Below, in pieces: positions 1 to 5,224 of a stretch of 7,427 nt of DNA. The notes under the pieces are model-generated. The model ran no database searches, was not told where the DNA came from, and was given only the letters and a program-made list of their open reading frames with translations. Numbering within the stretch: the stretch's first letter is position 1; each line of letters begins with the position of its first letter. The DNA is from BRH-c25 sp041690515 (lineage in GTDB: Bacteria > Bacillota > Clostridia > Lutisporales > Lutisporaceae): NCBI GenBank assembly GCA_041690515.1, contig JAWLHF010000132.1, forward strand, positions 1 through 7,427. The letters are read 5' to 3'. The position numbers and the translations under genes are program-made.

Positions 1-59
1 ATCATCAATTCTATCAAAGGAGGTTTTCTTTTTCTACTCATAGCTGGAAGCCTTTTTGA

Positions 60-80
60 ACCACGGGTATAGCCCGTGGT
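60..80. repeat. 8-bp perfect hairpin after the T-box terminator
   Basis: ACCACGGG (60-67) and CCCGTGGT (73-80) form a perfect inverted repeat around the loop TATAG. No T-run follows on either strand, so it is not a typical terminator. It lies downstream of the T-box terminator, in the untranslated region before the presumed alaS start. It could be a hairpin that stabilises or paces the mRNA, or a remnant of a palindromic repeat. The function is unknown. Confidence 0.5.
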
Positions 81-90
81 ATTCGTAATA

Positions 91-126
91 CAAATAAAAC
101 TCCTCATCCCTGTTAGGGACGAAGAG
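91..126 (-). terminator. T-box leader intrinsic terminator
   Basis: On the minus strand a 12-bp stem with a 3-nt loop (arms at 115-126 and 100-111, two G-U pairs) is followed by TTTTATTTG. Its 5' arm contains the CGTCCCT that can instead pair with the AGGG of the T-box to make the antiterminator. This is the usual mutually exclusive switch: uncharged tRNA-Ala favours the antiterminator and read-through, and charged tRNA favours termination. Confidence 0.9.
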
Positions 127-364
127 ATCTTCGCGGTACCACCCTAGTTGCCTATAAAGGCCACTCTTTCGGCTTATGCCATGCAGTATAACGCCTGCAG
201 CGTCTTAGCGATGCTCAGCAGCAGCTTCAACAGTCCTATCCGGGGATTCTCACCAACCATCCCGTCTCTTGTAAATACTGGTGTTACTCACAGTATAGCG
301 GAAATCAGCCTGTCTACTCCTCTGCATCTACGCATTATGGTTTTGTATGATCTGAATACATTTT
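92..364 (-). promoter_or_regulatory. Alanine T-box riboswitch leader (upstream of alaS, off window)
   Basis: Read on the minus strand, the region has all the hallmarks of a T-box leader. Stem I has a loop-E motif, with AGTA at 318-315 facing GAA at 228-226. GAA is followed directly by GCT at 225-223, and GCT occurs three times in a row there, so the specifier codon is alanine in that register. A distal loop with GGTTGGTG lies around 250-265. The T-box AGGGTGGTACCGCG is at 145-132. The variable T-box base is U (UGGU), which matches the A discriminator expected in tRNA-Ala. The leader starts about 7 nt after the -10 box and ends in the terminator at 91-126. Established role: it binds uncharged tRNA-Ala and lets transcription continue, normally into alanyl-tRNA synthetase. 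The regulated gene lies beyond the left edge, so alaS itself is inferred. Confidence 0.93.
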
Positions 365-370
365 TACATA

Positions 371-399
371 ATTATATATGAGCTAAACAGCTTTGTCAA
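371..399 (-). promoter_or_regulatory. Consensus sigma-A promoter of the T-box leader
   Basis: On the minus strand, TTGACA (399-394) and TATAAT (376-371) are separated by exactly 17 nt, a perfect housekeeping promoter. It starts 16 nt after the stop codon of the AI-2E family gene, so alaS has its own strong promoter and is controlled mainly by attenuation. Read-through from the upstream genes would also pass through the T-box. Confidence 0.92.
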
Positions 400-414
400 T
401 AATTCACATTATGC

Positions 415-1575
415 TTATATCTCCTGCTTATCTCTCAAAACATGTCTCAGGGTCATCTTTATAGCAGCAAGTACAGGTACGGCTATAATAAGCCCTATGA
501 CTCCGAAAAGCTTGCCTCCTGCGATAAGCGACATTATTACATATATCGGATGTATACCCACACTTCTCCCAATGATCTTAGGAGTCAGAAATCCGCTTTC
601 CAGCTGTTGTATCAATATGAAGGCAATTGCTGCGTACAAAGCCTTAGTAATCGAATCAAGCAGCGCAAAAAGTATGGTAGGCACAATTCCTATGAAAGGA
701 CCGAAATATGGTATTATGTTTGCAATACCTGCGAATATCCCCAGTACGAAGGCAAACTTGACATCTATCATGACCAGCGCAATAGTTGTTAGTATACCAA
801 CAAAGCTTGCAATTATTATCTGTCCTCTTATATATTTACCAAAAACATTGTCAATATCCCTTAAAAGTACAATTAATCTCATACGCTTTGATTTCGGTAT
901 CACAAGTATAAATTGATTCTTGAAATACTCCCCATCTTTAAGCATATAGAAAGTGATTACAGGTACTATAATTATATTAAACAACTGGGAGAAAATCTCA
1001 ATTATTCCTTCTGCTATGCTGTGAAGCATGTCGATGATCATGCTCTGCAGCATCAGTATGTTCTCATCCAGTACATCCTTGAAGCTTTCCGGAAGACCGC
1101 TGTTCATATAACCATCCTGCAGCTTCTTCAGTATGTCCTGCATCTGCTTTGAATACTGTGGAATATTCTGAGCTAACACCCCTATCTCCTTTATCAGCTT
1201 AGGCACAAGGATTAGAGATACCAACATTATTATTGAGATAAAAATCATATATACAATCAGCACGCCCAAAATCCGTCTGATACCTTTTCTTTCAAAGGCT
1301 TTAACCACAGGGTTCATCAGGTATGAGATGACTGAGGCAATTACGAAGGGCTTTAGCACCTCACCAATGGACATACCATATCTGAAAACGGCAAAAAGCA
1401 CTACAGCCAGTATAATGATATGAATAATCCGTATGTTGATCTTCTTTGAACCCCAAATACCGTTCATACCACTCATCCCATACATCAATAATAAATAGAT
1501 TATTATTGGTTTTTGCCAATCTATTAAGCCAATGCCAAGTTCCTGTACTTCCACCAATATCTTAAAACAGTGCAT
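415..1575 (-). CDS. AI-2E family transporter (DUF20) membrane protein
   Basis: A polytopic membrane protein of the AI-2E/PerM-like family (PF01594 type); the substrate is unknown, and family members have been linked to efflux or signal export. Seen: a hydrophobic segment at about residues 48-66, further segments near 74-92 and 102-124, a soluble central stretch at about 125-190, then several C-terminal membrane segments. The family signature GIANIIPYFGPFIGIVP is at about 283-299, and the closing blocks TPKIIGRSVGIHP and GVIGLIIAVPV are also present. The start is uncertain. The first 30-37 residues do not resemble the usual short N-terminus and no good ribosome binding site precedes 1575. Internal ATGs at 1485, 1476 or 1467 would give about 350 residues, the normal family size. 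It lies 49 nt after the PRC-barrel gene, probably co-transcribed, and directly upstream of the alaS promoter. Confidence 0.9.
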   Translation of the reverse strand: MHCFKILVEVQELGIGLIDWQKPIIIYLLLMYGMSGMNGIWGSKKINIRIIHIIILAVVLFAVFRYGMSIGEVLKPFVIASVISYLMNPVVKAFERKGIRRILGVLIVYMIFISIIMLVSLILVPKLIKEIGVLAQNIPQYSKQMQDILKKLQDGYMNSGLPESFKDVLDENILMLQSMIIDMLHSIAEGIIEIFSQLFNIIIVPVITFYMLKDGEYFKNQFILVIPKSKRMRLIVLLRDIDNVFGKYIRGQIIIASFVGILTTIALVMIDVKFAFVLGIFAGIANIIPYFGPFIGIVPTILFALLDSITKALYAAIAFILIQQLESGFLTPKIIGRSVGIHPIYVIMSLIAGGKLFGVIGLIIAVPVLAAIKMTLRHVLRDKQEI

Positions 1576-1624
1576 CTCATGAAAACAAATCTTAAGAAAC
1601 TTTATGCTTTATATCACCGTTAAA

Positions 1625-2137
1625 TTACTGATTGTTGAATTGATAAGCATGTTGAGCACTGACATCCTTCATGACCATGTTTCCATCGTCAAAGGTACGG
1701 TCTCCATCAACTGCAATAATCTGCCTTCCCTTCAATAAATCATCTATATAGCCTTCTGATAGCTCATAGGCTTTTATTGCCCCGCTGTTTACATCTATCA
1801 AAATATCCCTGATGATACCGAGAGGTTCTCCCCGTCCTCCCAATACCAGCTTTCCCAGTATGTCCTGATAGCTTTGTAGTCTTCTATGCTTCATCCTCAA
1901 TTCCCTTAAACTCATATGCAAGTTACTGCCTCCTGCCTTCACACCATTCTGTGATATATCTGCCACATTTGTGAAGGGTATAGCCTCAATAGCTCTGCTG
2001 AATAATCTTTCTTTGCATACCAGTGCATAAACCCTTCCTGCCCTCATATCAACTATCACATCACGAATTGTACAGATCCGCCGCTTTGATACACAATCTA
2101 CCACCGGCAGATCAATCATATCATTTATTCTGAACAT
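1625..2137 (-). CDS. PRC-barrel domain protein, two tandem domains
   Basis: A soluble 170-residue protein built from two PRC-barrel-like beta domains, about residues 1-75 and 88-165. Each has the pattern of a short beta strand, a G-x-I-x-D-(I/V)-x-(I/V)-D strand and a following Gly-rich turn: RRICTIRDVIVDMRAGRVYAL in the first and EPLGIIRDILIDVNSGAIKAY in the second. PRC barrels mediate RNA or protein contacts in other proteins (RimM, photosynthetic reaction centre H subunit). The specific role here is unknown; small clostridial and bacillar PRC proteins (YlmC/YmxH type) are often linked to sporulation. The start at 2137 is supported by GGTGAGG 8 nt upstream. It is the first gene of the unit leading to the AI-2E protein and, by read-through, the alaS leader. 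Confidence 0.85.
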   Translation of the reverse strand: MFRINDMIDLPVVDCVSKRRICTIRDVIVDMRAGRVYALVCKERLFSRAIEAIPFTNVADISQNGVKAGGSNLHMSLRELRMKHRRLQSYQDILGKLVLGGRGEPLGIIRDILIDVNSGAIKAYELSEGYIDDLLKGRQIIAVDGDRTFDDGNMVMKDVSAQHAYQFNNQ

Positions 2138-2306
2138 ACCAATAACCTCACCTTCTGCTTAAATTATGTCTAATCATTCTAAAGCCCGGTTCAATCACTC
2201 ACTCATAACCCGCATCAAATATCCAGCTTAATAGAAATATCCTAATTTAATATATTTTTAGCAAATCAATAATTTAAATTAGCAAAATTTATTGGTACAT
2301 TAAAGG
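2138..2306. other. AT-rich intergenic region upstream of the PRC-barrel gene
   Basis: No open frame of note is present. It must hold the promoter of the PRC-barrel gene. The best candidate I see on the minus strand is TTGCTA, 17 nt, GATATT, near 2268-2240, but each box matches the consensus in only 4 of 6 positions, so I do not call it. Confidence 0.4.
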
Positions 2307-2331
2307 AAAAAGACCGGAATCCGGTCTTTTT
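2307..2331 (-). terminator. Intrinsic terminator of the small helical-protein gene
   Basis: AAAAAGACCGG and CCGGTCTTTTT form an 11-bp perfect stem with a 3-nt loop. It starts directly at the stop codon of the gene at 2331-2555 and, on the minus strand, runs into a T-rich tail. Because A- and T-runs flank both sides it could work on either strand, but only the minus strand has an obvious upstream gene. Confidence 0.92.
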
Positions 2332-2555
2332 CACTTTTTCTGGTTGTCATACTGGTTAAATAATTCTCTTAGGTTATGTGCCATCATACCCTGCTCTTCA
2401 GCCATCTTTTTGAAGGTTCCTGACACGTTTCGGTCATCTATGTTCTTTGAGTACATTTCAAAGTCTCTGACCAGTTCCATAGTATTATTCCAAGCTCTCT
2501 GCAGACAATCCCTGGTATTCATCATATTGTTCTGGTCCAGGCTTTTGTTGTCCAT
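2331..2555 (-). CDS. Small helical protein, possibly ferritin-like/rubrerythrin-related
   Basis: A 74-residue, highly charged and Met/Asn-rich protein predicted to be almost all helix: one helix at about 12-38 and one at 42-69, with no membrane segment or signal peptide. The start is well supported by GGAGG 7 nt before the ATG, and its own terminator begins at the stop codon, so it looks like a monocistronic gene. I do not recognise the family with confidence. The acidic pair E53-E54 followed by H60, and E27/E33 in the first helix, recall half of a ferritin-like four-helix bundle or a small clostridial spore-coat-like protein. The canonical E-x-x-H iron ligand spacing is not present. Function unknown. 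Confidence 0.8.
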   Translation of the reverse strand: MDNKSLDQNNMMNTRDCLQRAWNNTMELVRDFEMYSKNIDDRNVSGTFKKMAEEQGMMAHNLRELFNQYDNQKK

Positions 2556-2587
2556 ACTAACACCTCCACAGCACTATTCTTTAATTA

Positions 2588-2599
2588 TTTTAGCTAAAA
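2588..2599. repeat. 12-bp perfect palindrome in the 5' leader
   Basis: TTTTAGCTAAAA is fully self-complementary. It lies between the proposed -10 box and the ribosome binding site of the small helical-protein gene, so it could be an operator. AT-rich DNA makes short palindromes common by chance, so support is weak. Confidence 0.3.
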
Positions 2600-2614
2600 C
2601 AGGCAATATTATTC

Positions 2615-2623
2615 ATAATACCA
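2615..2623 (-). promoter_or_regulatory. Candidate extended -10 promoter of the small-protein gene
   Basis: The minus strand reads TGG then TATTAT, an extended -10 box with 5 of 6 matches, 59 nt upstream of the start codon. No good -35 hexamer is found 16-18 nt upstream; that position lies inside the inverted repeat at 2629-2660. Confidence 0.45.
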
Positions 2624-2628
2624 TTTGA

Positions 2629-2660
2629 TTTCACAAGCAAAATCATATCTGCTTGTGAAA
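2629..2660. promoter_or_regulatory. 11-bp perfect inverted repeat between divergent genes
   Basis: TTTCACAAGCA (2629-2639) and TGCTTGTGAAA (2650-2660) are perfect complements around a 10-nt spacer. It lies upstream of both divergent genes and overlaps the -35 region of the proposed minus-strand promoter. Such a palindrome could be the operator of a dimeric regulator controlling both genes, or a hairpin. It is not followed by a T-run on either strand, so terminator function is unlikely. Confidence 0.55.
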
Positions 2661-2698
2661 TATTAATATAAATAAAGTTGTATATAGGAGAAGTTATT

Positions 2699-3133
2699 AT
2701 GATGTGGATCATCCAGTTTATCGTTTCAATAGCATTAGTAATACTGCTCATACCATTCAGTCAGCTGCTGTTCTTATTGCCTGCTGGTTTGTTAGGTATG
2801 GTTCTGAGCTACATTATCGATAGTACCTTTGTATATCTCGGTGCCTTTAATTATAGGTACCCCAACCCCTTCCTATTAAGGATCCCACTTTTCTATTGGT
2901 TAAGCTCTTTTTCCGGAGGTGTCCTGCTATTGCATTACTATCCGCAGCGGCAGTCCTTACAATTCCCGTACATAGTGCTAGCATCAACACTCTTTCTTGC
3001 TTCTGAGCTGCTAATGTATAAGCTCGGTTATTTCCATTACGGCAGATGGAGTCCCTTTAAGTCCCTAATTCTCAATATTTTCGGCTTTATAGTAACTGTA
3101 TATTTGTCAGAGCTGCTTATGGTAAGATTTTAA
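2699..3133 (+). CDS. Small polytopic membrane protein, CBO0543-like
   Basis: A 144-residue integral membrane protein with about five hydrophobic segments, at roughly residues 2-25, 28-45, 60-80, 90-107 and 121-140. Short charged or aromatic loops lie between them, including NYRYPNPF (51-58) and GYFHYGRWSPFK (110-121). The start at 2699 is chosen because AGGAG lies 8 nt upstream; an in-frame ATG at 2678 would lie upstream of that site. The Tyr/Trp-rich loop pattern reminds me of Firmicutes membrane proteins annotated as CBO0543 family, which have no assigned function; this is memory-based and tentative. It is the only plus-strand gene in the window. Its transcript runs towards the repeat at 3309-3638, whose terminal hairpin could end it. 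Confidence 0.8.
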   Translation: MMWIIQFIVSIALVILLIPFSQLLFLLPAGLLGMVLSYIIDSTFVYLGAFNYRYPNPFLLRIPLFYWLSSFSGGVLLLHYYPQRQSLQFPYIVLASTLFLASELLMYKLGYFHYGRWSPFKSLILNIFGFIVTVYLSELLMVRF

Positions 3134-3308
3134 TAATATGCAGCTTTCTTCGGTTGTCGGATTGTGTAGTATTTATTGCAGGTATGGGAACTGGCAGCAC
3201 GGAATCAAATTGTTACTTATATGCTAGTAATGAATGTCATCGTAAGGTATATACCAGCGATGGGCATTAGGATACTTTTGTATGTGGTTATTTTGGTATT
3301 ACGCAGTC
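3134..3308. other. Intergenic region with no recognisable gene
   Basis: Apart from a 10-bp palindrome GGTATATACC near 3246, nothing stands out. A short open frame starts at 3176 and runs into the repeat; it has no ribosome binding site and no protein-like composition. Confidence 0.5.
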
Positions 3309-3413
3309 ATAGAAAAATGTGCAACAAACGGACGCGCAATGCGCGCCCCTACAGTATAATAATGGCAATCCGTAGGGACGGCCATTGAACCTCCGCATCT
3401 TGCACATTCCTCA

Positions 3414-3487
3414 GGGCAGGCATGGAAACCTGCCCCTACGTGTTATTCAGCCAAATCACTGGTAGGGGACGGTTTCCATGCCGTCCC
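3414..3487. repeat. Twin hairpins with complementary loops (copy 1, module 2)
   Basis: Hairpin A has stem GGGCAGG/CCTGCCC (3414-3420 and 3429-3435) and loop CATGGAAA. Hairpin B has stem GGGACGG/CCGTCCC (3466-3472 and 3481-3487) and loop TTTCCATG. The two 8-nt loops are perfect reverse complements. CCCCTAC (3433-3439) and GTAGGGG (3462-3468) can also pair across the spacer. The whole is therefore a large inverted repeat whose arms are themselves hairpins; the arms differ by a CA/AC dinucleotide swap made on both sides of the stem. Confidence 0.85.
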
Positions 3488-3604
3488 GTTAATGACACAT
3501 CATGGTTGCAGCTGGAGTAAAAAGTCCTTCGAAGCCCTGCATAAACACCCGAAACTCGCAACAGGACCCCTGAGACATGACCCAGTGCCTGCATCTCGCA
3601 ACCG

Positions 3605-3628
3605 AAAATGTGACTGCGTCGCATTTTT
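3605..3628 (+). terminator. Terminator-like hairpin at the end of repeat copy 1
   Basis: AAAATGTGAC and GTCGCATTTT form a 10-bp stem with one G-U pair around the loop TGC, and the 3' arm runs into five Ts. The G-U pair would be A-C on the minus strand, so the plus-strand RNA is favoured. It could stop transcripts coming from the membrane-protein gene at 2699-3133 before they run antisense into mnmA, or end a transcript of the repeat itself. Confidence 0.6.
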
Positions 3629-3644
3629 CTACAAATACACAATA

Positions 3645-3666
3645 AAGGAAGGCCTCAGCCTTCCTT
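3645..3666 (-). terminator. Terminator of the isc-mnmA operon
   Basis: AAGGAAGGC and GCCTTCCTT form a perfect 9-bp stem with a 4-nt loop, starting 1 nt after the mnmA stop codon. The trailing minus-strand sequence, TATTGTGTATTTG, is only moderately T-rich. It is the end of the four-gene transcript and abuts repeat copy 1 within 7 bases. Confidence 0.8.
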
Positions 3667-3667
3667 A

Positions 3668-4744
3668 TCAATCTATAGTTCCTCCCCCTACCAGCACATC
3701 CCCCTGGTAGAACACAACAGCCTGACCGGGGGTTATTGCCCTTTGGGGCTCTTCAAACACTACTTTTACCTTATCCTCCTCAAGAGGGATTACTTCTGCC
3801 TCTGCTTCCTTGGCGCTGTATCTTATCTTTGCCTTCACCTCAATAGGTGCTTCAAGCTTTTCGATGGTAATGAAGTTCATCTGTGATGCTGTCAGCTCTC
3901 TGCTGAATACTTCGGTTTCATCACCAAGCACCACAAGATTCTTATCAGGGATTATCTCCACAACATACATCGGTTTTCCCAGAGCTATACCAAGTCCTTT
4001 GCGCTGTCCTATCGTGTAATGAGCTATTCCTTTATGAGTACCAAGCCTATTTCCTTTTGTATCAACAAAAAATCCCGGTCTTATCTCATCGCCTTTTCTT
4101 TCACTTATGAATCTGCCGTAATTGTTGTCTTCTACAAAGCAGATCTCCTGACTCTCCGGTTTGTTGGCAGTTCTCAGGTCCAGCTCTTTTGCGATTTCTC
4201 TTACCTGCTCCTTATTATAGTCTCCCAGGGGCATAAGAATATGTCTCAGTTGATCTTGAGTCAGGTTGTACAGCACATAGGTCTGATCCTTTAAAGGGGC
4301 AGCTGATTTTCTGATTATATATCTTTCATATCCCTCGTCATACATTATTCTTGCATAATGTCCCGTAGCGACATAGTCCGCCTCCAATGCCTTTGACCTT
4401 TCAAGAAGGGCATCGAACTTTATAAATTTATTGCAGGCTATACAAGGATTCGGAGTCCTTCCCTCCAGATACTCATCAACAAAATAGTCTATGACCATCT
4501 TCTCAAATACCTGTTTGAAGTTCATAACATAAAAGGGTATGTCAAGCTTATTGCATACCCTTCTGGCATCCTCCACAGCAGACAGAGAGCAGCAGCCGCC
4601 TTCCCGTTCGAAGGCTTCCTTGCTCTTGTCCTGCCATATCTGCATTGTGACTCCTATGACATCATAGCCTTGCTGTTTCAAAAGATATGCAGCCACGGAG
4701 CTATCAACTCCTCCGCTCATACCTATTACAACACGCTTTTTCAT
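3668..4744 (-). CDS. mnmA: tRNA-specific 2-thiouridylase MnmA (TrmU)
   Basis: Cytosolic enzyme that adds sulfur to C2 of U34 in tRNAs for Lys, Glu and Gln, using ATP to adenylate the base and sulfur delivered from a cysteine desulfurase. Seen: the PP-loop SGGVDSS at residues 10-16; a central NPCIACN block with C101 and C104; GHYARI at 128-133; DQTYVLYNL at 153-161; SQEICFV with C202; YTIGQRKGLG at 243-252; and a C-terminal beta-barrel region. Its 358 residues are the normal family length. C104 and C202 match the two catalytic cysteines of E. coli (C102, C199). C101 replaces the Asp found in the E. coli enzyme and makes a CxxC, and a CC pair sits at 51-52. The start is supported by AGGAG 10 nt upstream. 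It is the last gene of the operon, 30 nt after nifU, which suggests NifS supplies it directly. Confidence 0.97.
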   Translation of the reverse strand: MKKRVVIGMSGGVDSSVAAYLLKQQGYDVIGVTMQIWQDKSKEAFEREGGCCSLSAVEDARRVCNKLDIPFYVMNFKQVFEKMVIDYFVDEYLEGRTPNPCIACNKFIKFDALLERSKALEADYVATGHYARIMYDEGYERYIIRKSAAPLKDQTYVLYNLTQDQLRHILMPLGDYNKEQVREIAKELDLRTANKPESQEICFVEDNNYGRFISERKGDEIRPGFFVDTKGNRLGTHKGIAHYTIGQRKGLGIALGKPMYVVEIIPDKNLVVLGDETEVFSRELTASQMNFITIEKLEAPIEVKAKIRYSAKEAEAEVIPLEEDKVKVVFEEPQRAITPGQAVVFYQGDVLVGGGTID

Positions 4745-4774
4745 ATGTCTTTCACTCCTAATGCAGTAATATAA

Positions 4775-5224
4775 TTATTTGCAATTTCTGTCACACTTAC
4801 TGCAGCACGCTTCTTCATCAGGCTCATCTACTGAAAAATCAGAAGCTTTGACTTCCATGCCCTGCTTTTTCATGTAATCCTCAATAGCTGCTTTAACAGC
4901 TTCCTCTGCTAGTACTGAGCAGTGAATCTTAGCAGGCGGAAGTCCGTCCAATGCTTCAACAACAGCTTTATTGGTAAGCTGAAGAGCTTCTTCTACTGTC
5001 TTTCCTTTAATCATCTCAGTAGCGATACTGCTTGTTGCTATTGCAGCACCGCAGCCAAAAGTCTTGAATTTGACATCTTTTATGATATTATCTTCTATCT
5101 GCAGATATATCTTCATTATATCCCCGCACTTGGCATTACCTACTTCACCAATACCATTTGCTTCCTGAAGCTCCCCTACATTCCTTGGATTTGAAAAATG
5201 ATCCATTACCTTATCACTATACAT
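4775..5224 (-). CDS. nifU: Fe-S cluster assembly scaffold, IscU/NifU N-terminal type
   Basis: Scaffold on which [2Fe-2S] or [4Fe-4S] clusters are built from iron and sulfur given by NifS, then passed to target proteins. The 149-residue protein carries the three conserved cysteines: C33 in GNAKCGD (with D35), C58 in TFGCGA and C102 in KIHCS. LPPAK at 95-99 corresponds to the LPPVK that HscA recognises in proteobacteria, but no hsc genes are visible here. It ends in an acidic stretch and a cysteine cluster (C140, C141, C144, C148), beyond the core fold. The start at 5224 is chosen over an in-frame ATG at 5251 because AAAGGGGG lies 8 nt upstream and the protein then begins MYSDKVMDHF, as in the family. 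It overlaps the end of nifS by 8 nt, so translation is likely coupled. It could equally be named iscU. Confidence 0.96.
   Translation of the reverse strand: MYSDKVMDHFSNPRNVGELQEANGIGEVGNAKCGDIMKIYLQIEDNIIKDVKFKTFGCGAAIATSSIATEMIKGKTVEEALQLTNKAVVEALDGLPPAKIHCSVLAEEAVKAAIEDYMKKQGMEVKASDFSVDEPDEEACCSKCDRNCK

Larger units (their letters stand above)
3309..3638 (+). repeat. Structured intergenic repeat, copy 1
   Basis: This block is a direct repeat of 7032-7348. Over about 225 bases, from the GGGCAGG hairpin to the end, the two copies differ at only about 14 positions with no indel. The first 90 bases are more diverged: this copy has 12 more bases in the linker and a decayed second arm. In order it holds a decayed version of module 1 (about 3321-3395), a pair of hairpins with complementary loops (3414-3487), and a conserved tail (3488-3628) ending in a terminator-like hairpin. 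No transposase is encoded. The style, GTAGGGG followed by a short hairpin ending in CCCC, is like palindromic intergenic repeats scattered in many clostridial genomes. I cannot assign it to a named family. Confidence 0.9.

Noticed and set aside
148..381. Plus-strand open frame of 77 codons
   Set aside because: It is the antisense of the T-box leader; the leader explains the conservation and structure.
2614..2620. Sporulation sigma-G -10 box CATAATA on the plus strand
   Set aside because: No matching -35 element at the right distance, and the predicted start is about 70 bases from the gene.
3176..3388. Plus-strand open frame of 70 codons
   Set aside because: No ribosome binding site, no protein-like domain, and its 3' part is the start of repeat copy 1.
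3414..3487. CRISPR repeats
   Set aside because: Only two mirrored hairpin units, no regular spacer pattern and no cas genes.
3436..3642. Minus-strand open frame of 68 codons in repeat copy 1, with a 71-codon counterpart at 7147-7362
   Set aside because: The frame is open in both copies, but most codon differences change the residue (seven replacements against three silent), there is no convincing ribosome binding site, and it runs through hairpins. It is a by-product of the repeat.
3492..3710. Plus-strand open frame spanning the repeat tail and the end of mnmA
   Set aside because: It crosses two terminators, overlaps mnmA antisense and lacks a start signal.
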